A stretch of DNA of 64,000 bases, from the NCBI GenBank assembly GCA_934465535.1, contig CAKSKV010000001.1:226286-290285 (forward strand), read 5' to 3'. A model generated the notes under the pieces. That model was not told the DNA's origin and did not search any database. It saw nothing but the letters and a program-made list of their open reading frames with translations. This DNA is from an uncultured Clostridia bacterium. Its GTDB lineage: Bacteria; Bacillota; Clostridia; Christensenellales; QALW01. Numbering within the stretch: position 1 is the stretch's first letter; every line of letters begins with the position of its first letter. A program made the position numbers and the translations under genes. Positions 1-8,218 of the stretch are shown here, piece by piece.

Positions 1-2
1 GA

Positions 3-959
3 CTTACGCTGGATAAGATCGACAGAGTCATTCTGGTGGGCGGTTCCACAAGAATACCTGCCGTACAGGCAGCCGTGAAGGAAATCACCGGCAAGGAGCC
101 GTATAAGGGAATCAACCCCGACGAGTGCGTTGCCATCGGTGCTGCTATTCAGGCCGGCGTGCTTGCAGGCGAGGTGCACGATGTGCTGCTGCTGGATGTA
201 ACTCCGTTGTCCTTGGGCATTGAAACTCTCGGCGGCGTATGCACGAAGCTCATTGAGAGAAATACCACGATTCCGGCAAAGAAGAGTCAGATATTCTCTA
301 CTGCAACCGACGGACAGACCTCTGTTACCATACATGTTCTCCAGGGCGAGCGTGAAATGGCGGCGGACAACAAGACGCTGGGCAACTTCAATTTGGACGG
401 CATCCCGGCCGCGCCCAGAGGAGTTCCGCAGATTGAGGTAACCTTTGACATCGATGCAAACGGCATTGTCCATGTTTCCGCAAAGGATCTCGGAACGGGC
501 AAGGAGCAGAAGATAACCATTACCGCAAGCACCAACCTCTCCGAGGCAGAGATAGACAAGGCCGTAAAGGATGCCGAGCAGTTTGCCGCCCAGGATAAGA
601 AGAACAAGGAAGCCATCGAGGAGCGCAATAAGGCGGACAGCTTGGTGTATCAGACCGAGCGCACGGTAAAAGAAATGGGCGACAAGCTTTCTGCCGAGGA
701 TACCGCAAAGATAAATGCGGAGGTCGAGAACACCAAGAAGGCGCTTGAAGGAAACGATACCGAAGCCATCAAGGCTGCAAGCGAAAAGCTGACTAATGTT
801 TCTTATGAGGTGTTCGGCAAGATTTATCAGCAGCAGGCAGCTGCACAGCAGGCGCAGGGCGCAGCCGGAAACGGTGCATCGGGCGCAGATCAAAGCAGCA
901 ATGAAGGCGGAGAAAAAGTATACGATGCCGACTACGAGGTAGTGGACGACAATAAGTAA
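3..959 (+). CDS. dnaK: Chaperone protein DnaK (Hsp70), C-terminal part
   Basis: ATP-dependent Hsp70 chaperone that binds exposed hydrophobic peptides and works with DnaJ and GrpE. The reading frame is already open at base 3, so about 318 residues are present of the usual ~610; the 5' half lies outside the window. The fragment opens in the end of the ATPase domain (VGGSTRIPAVQ, the GGSTR phosphate loop), continues through the linker motif LLLDVTPLSLGIET and the beta-sandwich substrate domain (TTIPAKKSQ, LQGERE, LDGIPAAPRGVPQIEVTFDIDANGI), and ends in the helical lid and a Gln/Gly-rich tail finishing EVVDD. dnaJ follows 112 bases downstream in the classical dnaK-dnaJ order. Identification is certain. 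Confidence 0.98.
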   Translation, partial: LTLDKIDRVILVGGSTRIPAVQAAVKEITGKEPYKGINPDECVAIGAAIQAGVLAGEVHDVLLLDVTPLSLGIETLGGVCTKLIERNTTIPAKKSQIFSTATDGQTSVTIHVLQGEREMAADNKTLGNFNLDGIPAAPRGVPQIEVTFDIDANGIVHVSAKDLGTGKEQKITITASTNLSEAEIDKAVKDAEQFAAQDKKNKEAIEERNKADSLVYQTERTVKEMGDKLSAEDTAKINAEVENTKKALEGNDTEAIKAASEKLTNVSYEVFGKIYQQQAAAQQAQGAAGNGASGADQSSNEGGEKVYDADYEVVDDNK

Positions 960-988
960 AATTCACGCTTTTGTGTGAGTAAGCCTCT

Positions 989-1013
989 GCGAAGCCGCAA
1001 AAAGCGGCTTCGC
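989..1013 (+). terminator. Hairpin between dnaK and dnaJ
   Basis: A perfect 10-bp stem (GCGAAGCCGC / GCGGCTTCGC) with an AAAAA loop, followed by only TTT and then G's. The short T-run suggests a partial terminator or an mRNA-processing or stability hairpin that could lower dnaJ relative to dnaK, rather than a full stop. Confidence 0.55.
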
Positions 1014-1071
1014 TTTGGGGTTTGCGGCGTAATTTCATAATCGATATTCAGCAAAGGCGGGAGAGGATTCC

Positions 1072-2208
1072 ATGGCGGAAAAACGGGATTATTATGAGGT
1101 GCTGGGCGTAGCAAAAACGGCCAGCGAAGACGAGATTAAAAGTGCATACAGAAAGCTTGCCAAGAAATATCACCCGGATCTTAACCCGGGAAACGCTGAG
1201 GCAGAGGCCAAATTCAAAGAGGTCAATGAGGCCTACGGAGTACTGAGCGATGCCGATAAAAGGGCAAAATACGACCAATACGGCACTGCGGATCCGCAGG
1301 CGGGAGGTTTTGGCGGCGGTTTTTCCGGCGGCTTCGGCGGGTTCGGCGGCGGTGGCTTTTCCGGCGGGTTTGAGGATATATTCGAGAACATATTCGGCGG
1401 CTTTTCCGGTTCAAGACGCAGCAATAACGCCCCGGAGCAGGGGCGCGACCTGCGCGTTGATATAGAGCTGACCTTTGAGGAAGCGGCTTTCGGAGCCAAA
1501 AAAGAGATAAACCTTACCCGCGAGGAAAGCTGTGACGAGTGCGGAGGCAGCGGGGCCGCAAAGGGAACCACCGCAGAGGTGTGTCAGGTCTGCCACGGCA
1601 GCGGTCAGGTGAGAACCACGCAGAACACTGTTTTCGGAAGCTTTTCTTCCACGCAGCAGTGTACGGCCTGCCACGGAACAGGCAGAATAATACGCACTCC
1701 CTGTAAAAAATGCGGCGGCAAGGGCAGAATTCGCCGTGCGCGCAGAATCAGCATAAATGTTCCTGCGGGCATAGACAACGGGCAGGCCATTACATTACGC
1801 GGAGAGGGTGAGCAGGGTAAACGCGGCGGCGCAGCCGGAGATCTTTATGTATATTTCTCCGTAAAGCCGCATAAGCTCTTTAAGCGCCGCGGCAACGATA
1901 TCTATCTTGAGGTTGCGGTAAGCTTTGCAAACGCGGCTTTGGGTGCGGAGATTACCGTGCCTACGCTGGAGGACAGCATAAAGTATAAAATACCGGAAGG
2001 CACACAGCCGGGTACGGTGTTCAGAATACGCGGAAAAGGCATTAAAAGGCTGGGCGGCAACGACCGCGGCGATATGTATATAACGGTAGGTGTTGAGGTT
2101 CCGCGCAGGCTTTCGTCAAAGCAGAAGGAGCTGCTGCGTGCTTTTGATGACAGTGTAACCGGCAATGAGCCGCAGGAAAAGAAAAGAGGAATATTCGGCG
2201 GTAAGTAA
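1072..2208 (+). CDS. dnaJ: Chaperone protein DnaJ (Hsp40)
   Basis: Co-chaperone that delivers clients to DnaK and stimulates its ATPase. The 378-residue protein has the full type I layout: J domain (residues ~5-70) with the HPD motif at residues 34-36, a Gly/Phe-rich linker (~75-120), a zinc-binding domain with four CXXCXGXG repeats (CDECGGSG, CQVCHGSG, CTACHGTG, CKKCGGKG) and the C-terminal beta domains. The ATG is preceded by a purine-rich site (GGCGGGAGAGG), and the N-terminus starts right before the J domain. It lies between dnaK and prmA, a common Bacillota heat-shock order. Length and motifs are typical. Confidence 0.98.
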   Translation: MAEKRDYYEVLGVAKTASEDEIKSAYRKLAKKYHPDLNPGNAEAEAKFKEVNEAYGVLSDADKRAKYDQYGTADPQAGGFGGGFSGGFGGFGGGGFSGGFEDIFENIFGGFSGSRRSNNAPEQGRDLRVDIELTFEEAAFGAKKEINLTREESCDECGGSGAAKGTTAEVCQVCHGSGQVRTTQNTVFGSFSSTQQCTACHGTGRIIRTPCKKCGGKGRIRRARRISINVPAGIDNGQAITLRGEGEQGKRGGAAGDLYVYFSVKPHKLFKRRGNDIYLEVAVSFANAALGAEITVPTLEDSIKYKIPEGTQPGTVFRIRGKGIKRLGGNDRGDMYITVGVEVPRRLSSKQKELLRAFDDSVTGNEPQEKKRGIFGGK

Positions 2209-2223
2209 TTTATTTACCGTATC

Positions 2224-2256
2224 AGAGCGTACTGCGCTTGCGCGGTGCGCTCTTTT
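2224..2256 (+). terminator. Terminator after dnaJ
   Basis: A 14-bp stem with two G-T pairs (AGAGCGTACTGCGC / GCGCGGTGCGCTCT) and a TT loop runs into TTTT. It should separate the dnaK-dnaJ transcript from prmA. Confidence 0.8.
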
Positions 2257-2380
2257 CTGTTAAAATAAAATTTCAGAAAAATGCATTTTTCGGCTTTGCT
2301 TTTTTCAAATGTGCGGCCGGGATGAAGCGGTTTGCAAAATGTATTTAAGGGCTTAATGTTTTGATGGGGAGATTTATTGT

Positions 2381-3331
2381 ATGGATTGGATCGAGCTCGT
2401 TGTAAGCACTACTCATGAAGCGGCAGAGGCGGTGGGAGGCGCGCTGTATTCCTGCGGTATCAGCTGTTGGGCTACGGAGGATAAAGCGGACCTTGAGGAG
2501 TTTATGCATAATAATACGGAGCTTTGGGATTATGTTGACCAAGAGCTGCTAAACGGTGACGAAACAGTTAAGGTGAAGGTTTACCTTCCCGATGACAGAC
2601 AGGGGCGAGATACGCTTATAATGGTCAAAAGCGCACTGGAACAGCTGGGTATCAACGAAAAAGAGCTTAACACCGGCAGCCTTGCCATGAGTGTGAACAG
2701 TGTGAACCAGGAGGACTGGGCAAATGAATGGAAAAAGTATTTTCATCCCATAGAAATCGGGAAAAAGCTGACGGTTTGCCCTTCATGGGAGGAGTATGAC
2801 AATAAAGACGGCAGAAGCGTGCTGTATATTGATCCGGGTTGTGCCTTCGGTACCGGCGGGCATGCCACAACAAAGCTTTGTCTTATGCTGCTGGAAAGCA
2901 TGGATTGCAGGAATAAAAAAGTTTTGGATGTAGGCTGCGGAAGCGGAATACTTGCAGTAGCGGCGCTGCTGCTGGGGGCGGACAAAGCAGTCGGAGTTGA
3001 TATTGATTCGGCCGCAGTCCCGGTTGCGGCAGCCACTGCAGAGCTTAACGGCGTGCAGGAAAAGGCGGAGTTCCGTCAGGCTGATCTTGTAAAAGGGATT
3101 GCGGGCAAATATGATATTATAACGGCCAACATAGTTGCTGATATTATTATCCGGCTTACTCCGCAGATACCGGAACTGCTTGCACCCGGCGGAAAATATA
3201 TTGTGTCCGGCATAATCGATGAGCGAAAGACGGAAGTGATAAAATGCCTTGAAGATAACGGGTTTGTTGTGCTTGATGCGCCGGATGAGGCGGGGTGGAC
3301 GGCAATATGCACCTGCGCAGCCGGACAATGA
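2381..3331 (+). CDS. prmA: Ribosomal protein L11 methyltransferase PrmA
   Basis: SAM-dependent enzyme that methylates ribosomal protein L11. The 316-residue length is normal for the Bacillota form. The N-terminal domain recognises L11, and the C-terminal Rossmann methyltransferase shows the PrmA signature DPGCAFGTGGHATT followed by the SAM motif VLDVGCGSGILAVAA, the acidic VGVDID strand end and the NIVADI motif. The ATG has GGGGAG nine bases upstream. It follows dnaJ as in many Bacillota, but a terminator lies between them, so it probably has its own promoter, which I could not place with confidence. Confidence 0.96.
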   Translation: MDWIELVVSTTHEAAEAVGGALYSCGISCWATEDKADLEEFMHNNTELWDYVDQELLNGDETVKVKVYLPDDRQGRDTLIMVKSALEQLGINEKELNTGSLAMSVNSVNQEDWANEWKKYFHPIEIGKKLTVCPSWEEYDNKDGRSVLYIDPGCAFGTGGHATTKLCLMLLESMDCRNKKVLDVGCGSGILAVAALLLGADKAVGVDIDSAAVPVAAATAELNGVQEKAEFRQADLVKGIAGKYDIITANIVADIIIRLTPQIPELLAPGGKYIVSGIIDERKTEVIKCLEDNGFVVLDAPDEAGWTAICTCAAGQ

Positions 3332-3414
3332 ATCTGTATTTTGTGAAAATATCGGCGTTTATACATTAATTGCTTGCTGTTTCAAAGGTATATTACACAA
3401 AAGGAGATGCGCAA

Positions 3415-4377
3415 ATGGGAAAAATCTGCGGCGGCATATTGGACAGAGTGGGAAAAACACCGCTTGTACAATTGAACTCATATTGCCTGAATATGCATGT
3501 AAAGCCGAATGTATATGCAAAGCTGGAATGTGAAAATCCGGGCGGAAGTATGAAGATAAGGGCGGCGCTGTATATTATCGAAAAGGCGGAACGCCAGGGA
3601 AAGCTCGGCGGGCATAAGGCGCTTGTTATAGAAGCGGCAGTGTACAATACGGCGGTGGCATTGGCGGTCGTATGCGCCGCAAAGCAATACAAGCTTGTAA
3701 TAGTTATGCCGGATATAAAGGAAAAGCGGGATTATTCCCTTTTAAGGGCATACGGAGCGCAGGTGGTGCTTACTCCCGGAGCTCAGGGAATGGCGGGAGC
3801 AGGCAGAATGGCGGACGAAATGTGCAGAAGAAATCCTCACGCATTTCGTCCGCGGATATATAACAATGCTGCCGCGCCGGCGGCATACCGCTCAGTGGCA
3901 TCGGAAATATGGCGCGATACAGAGGGACAGGTGGATATTTTGGTGTGCGGCGTGGGCAGCGGCGCGGCCATAACTGGAATAGGTGAGGCGCTTAAAAGAA
4001 AAAAACGCGCGCTGCAGGTTGTGGCAGTGGAGGCCGAGGAGACAAAGCAGGCTGCCGTTATGGGAAAAAATCGGGCGGATCACGGTATATTCGGTATAAA
4101 TAACGGAGAAATGCCGCCGCTGCTGAATGCGGATATTGTTGATGAAATATATCCTGTCAGCAGTGCCGATGCCTATTCCGGCTGTGTTAGCATAGCGGCA
4201 AACGACGGTGTGCTTGCCGGCATTTCCTCCGGGGCTGCGGTATATGCCGCCGTACAGCTTGCGCGTATCCCGGAGAATGAAAACCGTATGATAGTGGCGT
4301 TGCTGCCCGATACGGGAGAGCGGTATCTGTCAACGGGCTTGTTTGATTGTAATGATAATTACATAGTAATGCAATAA
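3415..4377 (+). CDS. Cysteine synthase-like PLP-fold protein with altered active site
   Basis: A 320-residue member of the CysK/CBS fold-type II PLP family. The ATG at 3415 is chosen over an in-frame upstream codon because AAGGAGA precedes it and the product then begins at the family's normal N-terminus (ILDRVGKTPLVQLN). The PLP-lysine region is present but changed: SVKDR of CysK reads SMKIR. The substrate loop TSGNTG reads AAVYNTA, and the MPETMSLERR region reads MPDIKEKRDYS. The phosphate-binding loop (GVGSGAAITGIG) and the C-terminal GISSGAAV and LLPDTGERYLST motifs are kept. The fold is therefore intact while the acetylserine-binding part has diverged. It may be a PLP enzyme with another substrate or a regulatory pseudoenzyme. 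No cysteine or sulphur genes adjoin it. Confidence 0.85.
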   Translation: MGKICGGILDRVGKTPLVQLNSYCLNMHVKPNVYAKLECENPGGSMKIRAALYIIEKAERQGKLGGHKALVIEAAVYNTAVALAVVCAAKQYKLVIVMPDIKEKRDYSLLRAYGAQVVLTPGAQGMAGAGRMADEMCRRNPHAFRPRIYNNAAAPAAYRSVASEIWRDTEGQVDILVCGVGSGAAITGIGEALKRKKRALQVVAVEAEETKQAAVMGKNRADHGIFGINNGEMPPLLNADIVDEIYPVSSADAYSGCVSIAANDGVLAGISSGAAVYAAVQLARIPENENRMIVALLPDTGERYLSTGLFDCNDNYIVMQ

Positions 4378-4458
4378 AAAATAAATACGCTGTAAATTCT
4401 GCTGATTAAGTACGAAAAGGCAGAAGGAAAGCGTTGAACATTGCGATTGATATATAAT

Positions 4459-4498
4459 GCGGCGCGTTTTGCAGATAAATGCATTTTGGGCCGCTTTT
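4459..4498 (+). terminator. Probable terminator after the CysK-like gene
   Basis: GCGGC / GCCGC outer stem with an inner TTGCA / TGCA pairing, followed by TTTT. Moderate quality because of the mismatches between the two helices. Confidence 0.5.
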
Positions 4499-4608
4499 AC
4501 AACTGAATAACTGAATACAATTACCGATCGGCAGCAGAATATCTTTGTTATGCATTGATTACGAACCTTCGGCATTGGCTGTGCATATGCTGACATGGGA
4601 GGCGCACT

Positions 4609-4965
4609 ATGGGAAGAAAGATTATTTTGCTTGTGTTCGGAATTGCTGTTCTGCTGCTGATACTGTTTGTGTTTTGCGGTGAATTAAAGCCGCTGCCCGC
4701 TGTGTTGGGCGGCGGCTTGCTGCTGCTGTTTGATCCGCTTAATTCGCGGCTTAAAAATGCTTCGCTGTTTTTCAGGGCATTTGTGTGCGGCATTATGGCA
4801 ACGGGCGTACATTGTCTGTTTGTGCTTTTTAACTGGCTTCCCGCAGACATGCTGTATTCCGATTGCCGCTTCGGCTGGCTGTTTGCTCTTGCCGTTTGGA
4901 CGGCGGTGTGTATTCCGACGTTGCTGTATTTTGAGATGCTAAACGGCCTTAATAAAAGGGCGTAA
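4609..4965 (+). CDS. Small four-helix membrane protein, unknown function
   Basis: A 118-residue, strongly hydrophobic protein with about four predicted membrane segments (roughly residues 5-22, 27-42, 53-75 and 87-108) and a basic C-terminal end (NKRA). GGGAGG lies seven bases before the ATG. I recognise no family. It stands alone between the CysK-like gene and the glycosidase-like lipoprotein, on the same strand but with gaps of about 230 and 160 bases, so it gives no functional hint. The start context and clean hydrophobic periodicity support a real gene. Confidence 0.65.
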   Translation: MGRKIILLVFGIAVLLLILFVFCGELKPLPAVLGGGLLLLFDPLNSRLKNASLFFRAFVCGIMATGVHCLFVLFNWLPADMLYSDCRFGWLFALAVWTAVCIPTLLYFEMLNGLNKRA

Positions 4966-5001
4966 AACAGGGGATAAGTGCGAAATAAATTATATTAAGG
5001 C

Positions 5002-5030
5002 TTGAAATTGCAGTGCGGATATAGTATAAT
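5002..5030 (+). promoter_or_regulatory. SigA-type promoter for the lipoprotein gene
   Basis: TTGAAA, 17-bp spacer, TATAAT. Transcription would start near 5037, exactly where a short GGCAGC / GCTGCC hairpin with TTTT (5037-5066) begins. The very 5' end of the message could therefore act as an attenuator. Confidence 0.75.
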
Positions 5031-5123
5031 CAAACCGGCAGCGTCGCGTAGCGCCTGCTGCCTTTTGATGCGTTCGGAACTGCGGTTTTGACGCATAACA
5101 GAATAATTGAGAGGATCAGGTGT

Positions 5124-6980
5124 ATGAAGTTTTACAGGAAAATGCTGGTGTGGATCACCGCGCTTGCACTTGCGGCGGGGTGTGCAGCCTGCAGTCCGGC
5201 GGAAAGCGGAACTGCAAAACCGGGAGAAACAAAAAACAGCGGAGAGACGGTAAATGCGCCTAAGGATGTATCCGAAACGGCGTACGGCGACGGATATAAT
5301 GTAAATATGCTTGTGGGAGTGGACCAGTTCGGCCGCACATTTGACATCACCGGCGGGACAAAATCCGACAAGAAGGTGGGAATATTCTATTGGCCGTGGA
5401 TAGGTCAGCCTGCGGCAACGGATGTTTACGATGCCACAAAAATACTTAAAGAGTACGGAAAAGATGTACTGTTTCACGAAACTTCGGATGTATCGCCGGA
5501 CGGACAGGCGCATTTTTGGGGCGAGCCGCTTTGGGGCTATTATAACAGCGCGGATGATTATGTGATTCGCAAGCAGATGGAGCTGCTTACATCCGCCGGG
5601 ATAGATTTTATTGCATTTGACACTACAAATGCCATAACCTATCGAAATGTTTATATGAAAGTGGCGAAGATCATCTCAGAGCTTATCAGCGACGGGTGGA
5701 ATCCGCCGAGAATTACATTTTATACGCACAGTTATTCAATAGATACGGTGCGCAAACTGTATAACGAGTTTTATAAGACGAAAAAATATCCGGAAAGCTG
5801 GTACATGGTGGACGGAAAGCCTATGATGATAGGCTATACGGATCCGGAGCTTGATAAAAAGGCGGCGGCTTCAATCGGCGATATGAATTATAATCCCGGT
5901 ACATATACGCAGGAGATAAGAAATTTCTTTACCTTCCGCAATCCCAACTGGCCGGGCGAGTATCTTGAAGACGGCTTCCCGTGGTGTGAGTGGAGCTATC
6001 CTCAGCCTGTGCACGGCGATATGATAAATGTTACCGTGGCTTCGCATCCCATGGTGCCGATGAGCTTTTCCCTCACAAGGGCGGGGTGGAAAAACTGGGG
6101 ACGCGGATACGATCCGGAAAAGGATCTGAATATTTCGGCAAACGCACAGAAAGGAACCTTCTTCCAGAAGCAGTGGGATGTTGCGCTGGCCGCAGATCCC
6201 GGCACTGTTTTTGTGGGCGGCTGGAATGAGTGGATAGCCTATAAGCAAATATATGACGGGGAATATATGCTTTGCGATGCGGCAAGCATGGAGTATTCCC
6301 GCGATATTGAAATGATGAAGGGCGGCTATAACGATGCCTTTTACATTCAGCTTATAAAGAATGTGCGTGCTTACAAGGGCCTTGAGGCGGAGAAAATAGA
6401 TTCCGGAGAAAAGACAATAGATGTAAACGGTTCTCCGTCACAATGGGATACCATAAGTGTTGTGTACAGAGATATAGGTAAAGAAAATTACGGGCGCAAT
6501 TACATGGGCGTTACGCGCAAGGTCAAATACACCATGGAGGCTCCCAGAAACAACCTGCAAACCGTAAAGGTTACCAAGGATGCCGACAATATATATTTCA
6601 TGGTGGAGTCGGATGCCGATATAACGGAAAATGACGGCAGTGGAAATTGGATGAACATTTTCATGACGGCGGGCGAAGTACGGAACACCGGCTGGGTGTG
6701 CTACGATTATGTTATAAATCGCGGCAGTGAAAACCAAATGGCAATAATTGAAAAGCTGGATGCGGACGGAAACGGCACCAAGGTAGGGCTTGCGAAGATA
6801 TCCGTTCAGGGCAAATATATGCAGCTGGCCGTTCCCAGAAGCGCGGTCGGACTTCAGGACGGCAATACCTTCTATTTCAAAGTAGCGGACGGGGTGGAGC
6901 ACCCGGAAGATATTATGGATTATTATGTTACCGGACGCTCGCTCCCCATGGGCAGACTGAGTTTCAAATTTGTCGGATGA
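5124..6980 (+). CDS. Secreted glycoside-hydrolase-like lipoprotein
   Basis: A 618-residue exported lipoprotein. The ATG at 5124 is preferred because it gives a proper signal peptide: KFYRK, a hydrophobic core and a lipobox-like ALAAGC with Cys at about residue 20. A short low-complexity linker follows. Residues ~80-420 look like a TIM-barrel glycosidase related to the GH71/GH99 or WbsX type: VGIFYWPWIGQ strand, DFIAFDTTN, and the GGWNEW motif with Trp and Glu near the end. The last ~170 residues look like a beta-sandwich module resembling carbohydrate-binding domains (NIYFMVESDADI). Probably a surface-anchored enzyme acting on host or plant glycans. The catalytic acids cannot be assigned from sequence alone. 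Confidence 0.75.
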   Translation: MKFYRKMLVWITALALAAGCAACSPAESGTAKPGETKNSGETVNAPKDVSETAYGDGYNVNMLVGVDQFGRTFDITGGTKSDKKVGIFYWPWIGQPAATDVYDATKILKEYGKDVLFHETSDVSPDGQAHFWGEPLWGYYNSADDYVIRKQMELLTSAGIDFIAFDTTNAITYRNVYMKVAKIISELISDGWNPPRITFYTHSYSIDTVRKLYNEFYKTKKYPESWYMVDGKPMMIGYTDPELDKKAAASIGDMNYNPGTYTQEIRNFFTFRNPNWPGEYLEDGFPWCEWSYPQPVHGDMINVTVASHPMVPMSFSLTRAGWKNWGRGYDPEKDLNISANAQKGTFFQKQWDVALAADPGTVFVGGWNEWIAYKQIYDGEYMLCDAASMEYSRDIEMMKGGYNDAFYIQLIKNVRAYKGLEAEKIDSGEKTIDVNGSPSQWDTISVVYRDIGKENYGRNYMGVTRKVKYTMEAPRNNLQTVKVTKDADNIYFMVESDADITENDGSGNWMNIFMTAGEVRNTGWVCYDYVINRGSENQMAIIEKLDADGNGTKVGLAKISVQGKYMQLAVPRSAVGLQDGNTFYFKVADGVEHPEDIMDYYVTGRSLPMGRLSFKFVG

Positions 6981-7023
6981 TACGAAAACGGCATTTCTTT
7001 GGCGGAAATTATAACCGTAAATT

Positions 7024-7056
7024 AAAAACCATCACGGCGAAAGCTGTGATGGTTTT
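7024..7056. terminator. Bidirectional terminator between lipoprotein and amidohydrolase
   Basis: The stem AAACCATCAC / GTGATGGTTT has flanking A- and T-runs on both sides. It sits between convergent genes and can serve both. Confidence 0.85.
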
Positions 7057-7148
7057 TGCGCTTTTTGCAGCATCTGCGGTGTATGCAGATGTAAATTATT
7101 AATCGCATCTTTTTGTTTTTTTAAGAAAGACTGTATAAACGGCTGTGT

Positions 7149-7934
7149 TTATTTAAGCCCGAGCAAATGCATGGCGTTTAGCCCCAAAACGGCTTCCTGC
7201 TCACCTGAGGTAAGCGGCACACGATAAAAGCGCTCAAGCTCCTCCTTTGCGCAGGCAAGGGGGTAATCGGTGCCGAACAGCACGCGCTGCGCGCCGTGTT
7301 TTCTTATAAGGCGCGCCATTTCTTCATAGCTAAGCCCGCAAAATGAGCTGGAAGTGTCAATATAGCAATTTTTGCCGATAATGTTTTTTTCCGCATCCTC
7401 CCATTCGGAATAGCCGCCCATGTGAGCTGCGATAACGGTAAGTCGGGGAAACATTTCCAAAACCTTGGCGATCTTTGCGGGTTTTGAAAAAACTGTGTTG
7501 CGGTCGCCGACATGAATAAGCACGGGAAGGCGGCCCTGACAGGCATCGTATATGCGCAGCATTCCGGGGCAAAGGGCATCCGCGTGCTGGAAATCAGGAT
7601 GCAGCTTTACACCGTGCAGTCCAAGCTCCGCTATGCGGTCGGCTTCGGCGTATATATCTTCAAAACCGGGATGCAGCGTACCCAGAGAAACAAGGTACGG
7701 GTTTTGCTTTTGCGCAGCTGCAAGCCAGTTGTTTATATTTGTTACCTGCTTTGCCGCCGTGGCGGTAGAGCAGACTACAAGCCGGGTTATTCCCCCCTCG
7801 CGGGAGGAGGCTATAAGGTCGCCAAGCGTTCCGTTTCCGTACATTGGAAGATGGTAATAGTTTTCGAGGAAATCTCTTGCCTTTTTTGCAATTGCATCGG
7901 GAAAGGCATGGGCATGAAAATCAATTATGTTCAT
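7149..7934 (-). CDS. Amidohydrolase 2 family metal-dependent hydrolase
   Basis: A 261-residue TIM-barrel hydrolase. The start at 7934 is chosen because it places the metal-binding HxH (FHAHAF) at residues 7-9, where this family has it; the longer upstream frame adds only unlikely sequence. Further family marks are GVKLHPDFQH, LIHVGD, VIAAHMGG and the late metal Asp in FGTDYPL. Relatives are decarboxylases and hydrolases of small carboxylates or lactones, so the substrate is open. Upstream purines (AAAGGA) lie about 16 bases away, a weak site. It is divergent from deoB with about 280 bases between the starts. Confidence 0.85.
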   Translation of the reverse strand: MNIIDFHAHAFPDAIAKKARDFLENYYHLPMYGNGTLGDLIASSREGGITRLVVCSTATAAKQVTNINNWLAAAQKQNPYLVSLGTLHPGFEDIYAEADRIAELGLHGVKLHPDFQHADALCPGMLRIYDACQGRLPVLIHVGDRNTVFSKPAKIAKVLEMFPRLTVIAAHMGGYSEWEDAEKNIIGKNCYIDTSSSFCGLSYEEMARLIRKHGAQRVLFGTDYPLACAKEELERFYRVPLTSGEQEAVLGLNAMHLLGLK

Positions 7935-8121
7935 ATTGTCTGCGTGCGTGTCCTTTATAAAGAAAATAGTCGGGATCGGTCCGGTTGCCCGGAAGGGCTG
8001 CGTGCGGATAATTGCGCCGATCGCATGTGTATTATAGCGCAAAATATGAATTTTGAAAATGCATTTTATCCGTTTATACGGGAAAATACGCGGCTTTGCT
8101 GTGGTAAATAATTGTGCGGTG

Positions 8122-8130
8122 TGATATAAT
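8122..8130 (+). promoter_or_regulatory. Extended -10 promoter ahead of deoB
   Basis: TGATATAAT, an extended -10 element, about 90 bases before the deoB start. No good -35 is visible. It is the only strong promoter-like element seen in the 284-base gap between the divergent amidohydrolase and deoB. Confidence 0.5.
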
Positions 8131-8218
8131 AAATCAGTAAAAATACGGTTTTTGATATAAGCAAACGGCACTGCTTATACGATTTGTGCAAAATGCGTTT
8201 GTGAAAACGGAGGAAAAT

